A stretch of 64,000 nucleotides of DNA from Liquidambar formosana (taxonomy: Eukaryota; Streptophyta; Magnoliopsida; Saxifragales; Altingiaceae), in contig CM077827.1 of NCBI GenBank assembly GCA_039720395.1, forward strand, positions 20,507,117 to 20,571,116, given 5' to 3'. The translations under genes were made by a program, and so were the position numbers. Below the pieces are notes generated by a model. The model saw nothing but the letters and a program-made list of their open reading frames with translations. It had not been told where the DNA came from and made no database searches. Below are positions 62,204-64,000 of the stretch, piece after piece. How positions within the stretch are numbered: the first letter of the stretch is position 1; the number at the start of each line of letters is the position of its first letter.

Positions 62204-62514
62204 ATTTTTTTTATCCAAAAAAATCAATTTCTAAATTTTTTTCTCGGCCATTAATAATGGGTTTTTTTATGGGGCATGGGTAACCTATTAATTATTTAAT
62301 TCATTAATAAATTTGTCTTCTAAATTTTTATAAGGTTCTCTTTCTTAAATGAGTCACCAAGGTTATCCAAAAAAAATCCTTTGCTTGTTCTCAATTCTAT
62401 GTTTCAAAAAAGTTAATTATTTTTGTATTGTTTGGCTAATAATTGCAAGTCATGTAATAATGAAGATATGCTTTCAAACTCAAATACTTGTAAGTTCAAA
62501 CTACTATTTCAAAT

Positions 62515-63067
62515 ATCATTTCCATTCCCCACCTGGCCTGTTGTACAAGCTCTACATAGATGGTGCCTGGGCCAAAGCTACTGGCATAGGAGGAATGGGT
62601 ATAGTGATCAGGAGTGCAAAAGGGATATTTATTGCAGGAATGGCGAAAAAGATTCCTTTCATGAGGAGTGCTCAAATGGTAGAAACGATAGCATTACGAG
62701 AAGGCCTCCAATTTGCGCTTGATATGGGAATTAGAGGATTAATGGTGGAGAGTGACGCAAAAGGAATTATCGATTGTCTGAACAGGAGGAGGATTATGCT
62801 TGAAAAAATTGTGATCCTATGTGATGATATTTGGCTATTAGGCCAAGCAGCCCAAGTGATTGCATATAGGTATGTTCCTAGAGTTGATAATAGAGTAGCA
62901 AATGCTATAGCAAAATTTGCTCTTAGGGTGGATGATTTTGAGGTATGGCTTGAACATCACCCTTCTTGGCTTTACCCTCTGCTTGAGGAGGATTTGCCCT
63001 TAAACTTGTAATTGTTCTTTTTCTTAACTTCAATGAAGGCTTTCTATCGTTTGACCAAAAAAAAAAA
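62515..63067 (+). mobile_element. 5'-truncated LINE with poly-A tail and target duplication
   Basis: ACTACTATTTCAAAT (with preceding A residues) flanks the insertion at 62498-62514 and 63068-63084. The insert ends in about 12-15 A. Long target duplication, poly-A tail and 5' truncation are the signature of target-primed reverse transcription by a LINE. The retained part encodes the C-terminal RNase H domain. Confidence 0.85.
62520..63011 (+). pseudogene. RNase H domain fragment of LINE ORF2
   Basis: The frame gives LYKLYIDGAWAK, GGMGIVIRSAKG, MVETIALREGLQFALDMG, VESDAKGIIDCLN, YRYVPRVDNRVANAIAKFA and ends PLLEEDLPLNL at the TAA stop (63009-63011). The catalytic Asp (YIDG), Glu (VETIAL) and Asp (ESDAK) of the plant RVT_3 type are intact. 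The frame is open from an ATG at 62349 in host DNA upstream of the insertion, but that leading part is chance sequence. Only the last ~160 residues of a much larger LINE polyprotein remain, so it is a dead fragment. Confidence 0.8.
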
Positions 63068-63084
63068 AAACTACTATTTCAAAT

Positions 63085-64000
63085 CAAGGAAAATTTATAT
63101 TATGGAGTATACAACTTCTTATTTCCATAAATTAATCAATTTTCTAAAAGGGGGCATCTAAAAAGAATGGTTTTTTAGTTTTCTTAAACTTTTAGCCTAA
63201 TGGCCAATGTTCTCCACTTGTCGGAGAGAGATTGTGGGATTCAAGTACATAAAAGTGTATCAACACTCATGTTTATTAGGATAGGTATGCAAAGGGAAAT
63301 GTGCTACTCCTACTCCTGTGGGATAACCCAATGGCCCTTTGGGAACTAAAAAAAACATAAAAGTAAATTATTACAAGATTATAATATTAAAAGAAGATTT
63401 TAAATGAGCATCTTAGTTAGAACCACATCTACATTCTAGTATAAAGTAAAACAAAACCTACAAGTCATGATTATGTCATTTCTTATGTTTAACCCGATGC
63501 ATAGAAGAAGTTTGTCAATAATATTGTATGGAAAATTAGAATTTAAACAAAAAATGTTTTTTTTTACTAAAATAATCTAGTAAATTTTGGTGAGATAAAT
63601 AATGGAAGGAATTAAAATTTTTAACTTAAATTTAATGACAAATTGAAAAACCGCACAACTACTAGTAATTCAATTGTATAATTTACTATTAAGAAAAAAA
63701 TACATTATAAATTACCCCTAAAAAGGAACAAACAAAAAAGGACCCATTTAGCAAAAACAACCAACTAATAGTCATTCAATTGTGTAATTTATTATTAACA
63801 AAAAAAAAAAAAAAAACATCTAGTATAGCCAACATACCTAAGACAGGGCTCCCAAATTCCAATGGATTACAATTATTGCTTACAACCCACAATCATCCAA
63901 CAATGGCTTTCTCTAGCAATATTCTTGATAAAATGACCTAGAAAATGAACAAACAAAAAAAATGTAAGAATGAAAACCAACCTTTTAGCCAAAAAAGTGA
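63085..64000. other. Intergenic stretch to window end
   Basis: AT-rich sequence. An approximately 55-bp segment recurs: CAACT-ACTAGTAATTCAATTG-TATAATTTA near 63655 and AACTAATAGTCATTCAATTG near 63760, each followed by AAATTACC- or A-rich text. No gene seen. Confidence 0.5.

Noticed and set aside
62349..62514. N-terminal extension of the RNase H frame
   Set aside because: It lies outside the LINE, upstream of its target duplication, and is chance open sequence.

Overview
This window is nuclear DNA of a flowering plant, most likely a woody core eudicot. It is AT-rich, its genes are split by many GT-AG introns, and it carries Sirevirus-type Ty1/copia, hAT, Mutator, Stowaway, Helitron and LINE elements. 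Three protein-coding genes can be supported. The rest is intron, transposon and decayed repeat. All calls come from reading the sequence; no database search was possible.

Region 1-18.4 kb (+ strand): the 3' half of a LARP1-type La-related protein gene. Seven exons encode 353 residues, including the whole C-terminal DM15 region; the La-motif half must lie upstream of the window. The last two exons are separated by a 12.96-kb intron. It has filled with a hAT element (perfect 8-bp target duplication), a candidate solo LTR with a smaller inverted-repeat element inside it, and a Pack-MULE-like element (9-bp target duplication, 8/9 match). The last of these carries an intronless copy of the signal peptidase subunit gene SPC12/SPCS1 with a stop at codon 4. 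A small Helitron sits in another LARP1 intron.

Region 21-23 kb (+): a two-exon gene for a secreted, probably GPI-anchored phytocyanin of the early-nodulin-like type, with a TATA box and an ACGT-core G-box upstream.

Region 24.2-44.2 kb: nested retrotransposons. A 9.5-kb Sirevirus-like element (25055-34580, minus strand, two 1264-bp LTRs, initiator-Met primer site, decayed gag, pol and a third ORF) sits inside the 3' LTR of an older element of the same type. The interior of the older element also holds a fold-back MITE, two solo LTRs of one family in opposite orientation (one with a perfect 5-bp target duplication), and a Stowaway MITE between them.

Region 48.5-59.6 kb (-): a complete ARGONAUTE 4 gene, 22 coding exons plus 5' UTR exons, with TATA box and telo-boxes. 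Every exon joins in frame except exon 4, which carries one extra base in a CCC run. An AG 11 nt upstream of the normal acceptor of the next intron would restore the frame. This is either a one-base sequence error or a real frameshift with a possible splice rescue.

Region 59.6-64 kb: intergenic, with a 321-bp hAT MITE (perfect 8-bp target duplication), another MITE, and a 5'-truncated LINE that keeps only its RNase H domain, poly-A tail and about 15-bp target duplication.

Functionally, AGO4 is the effector of RNA-directed DNA methylation, the pathway that silences such elements; its closeness to them here is only an observation. No tRNA, rRNA or CRISPR features were seen.
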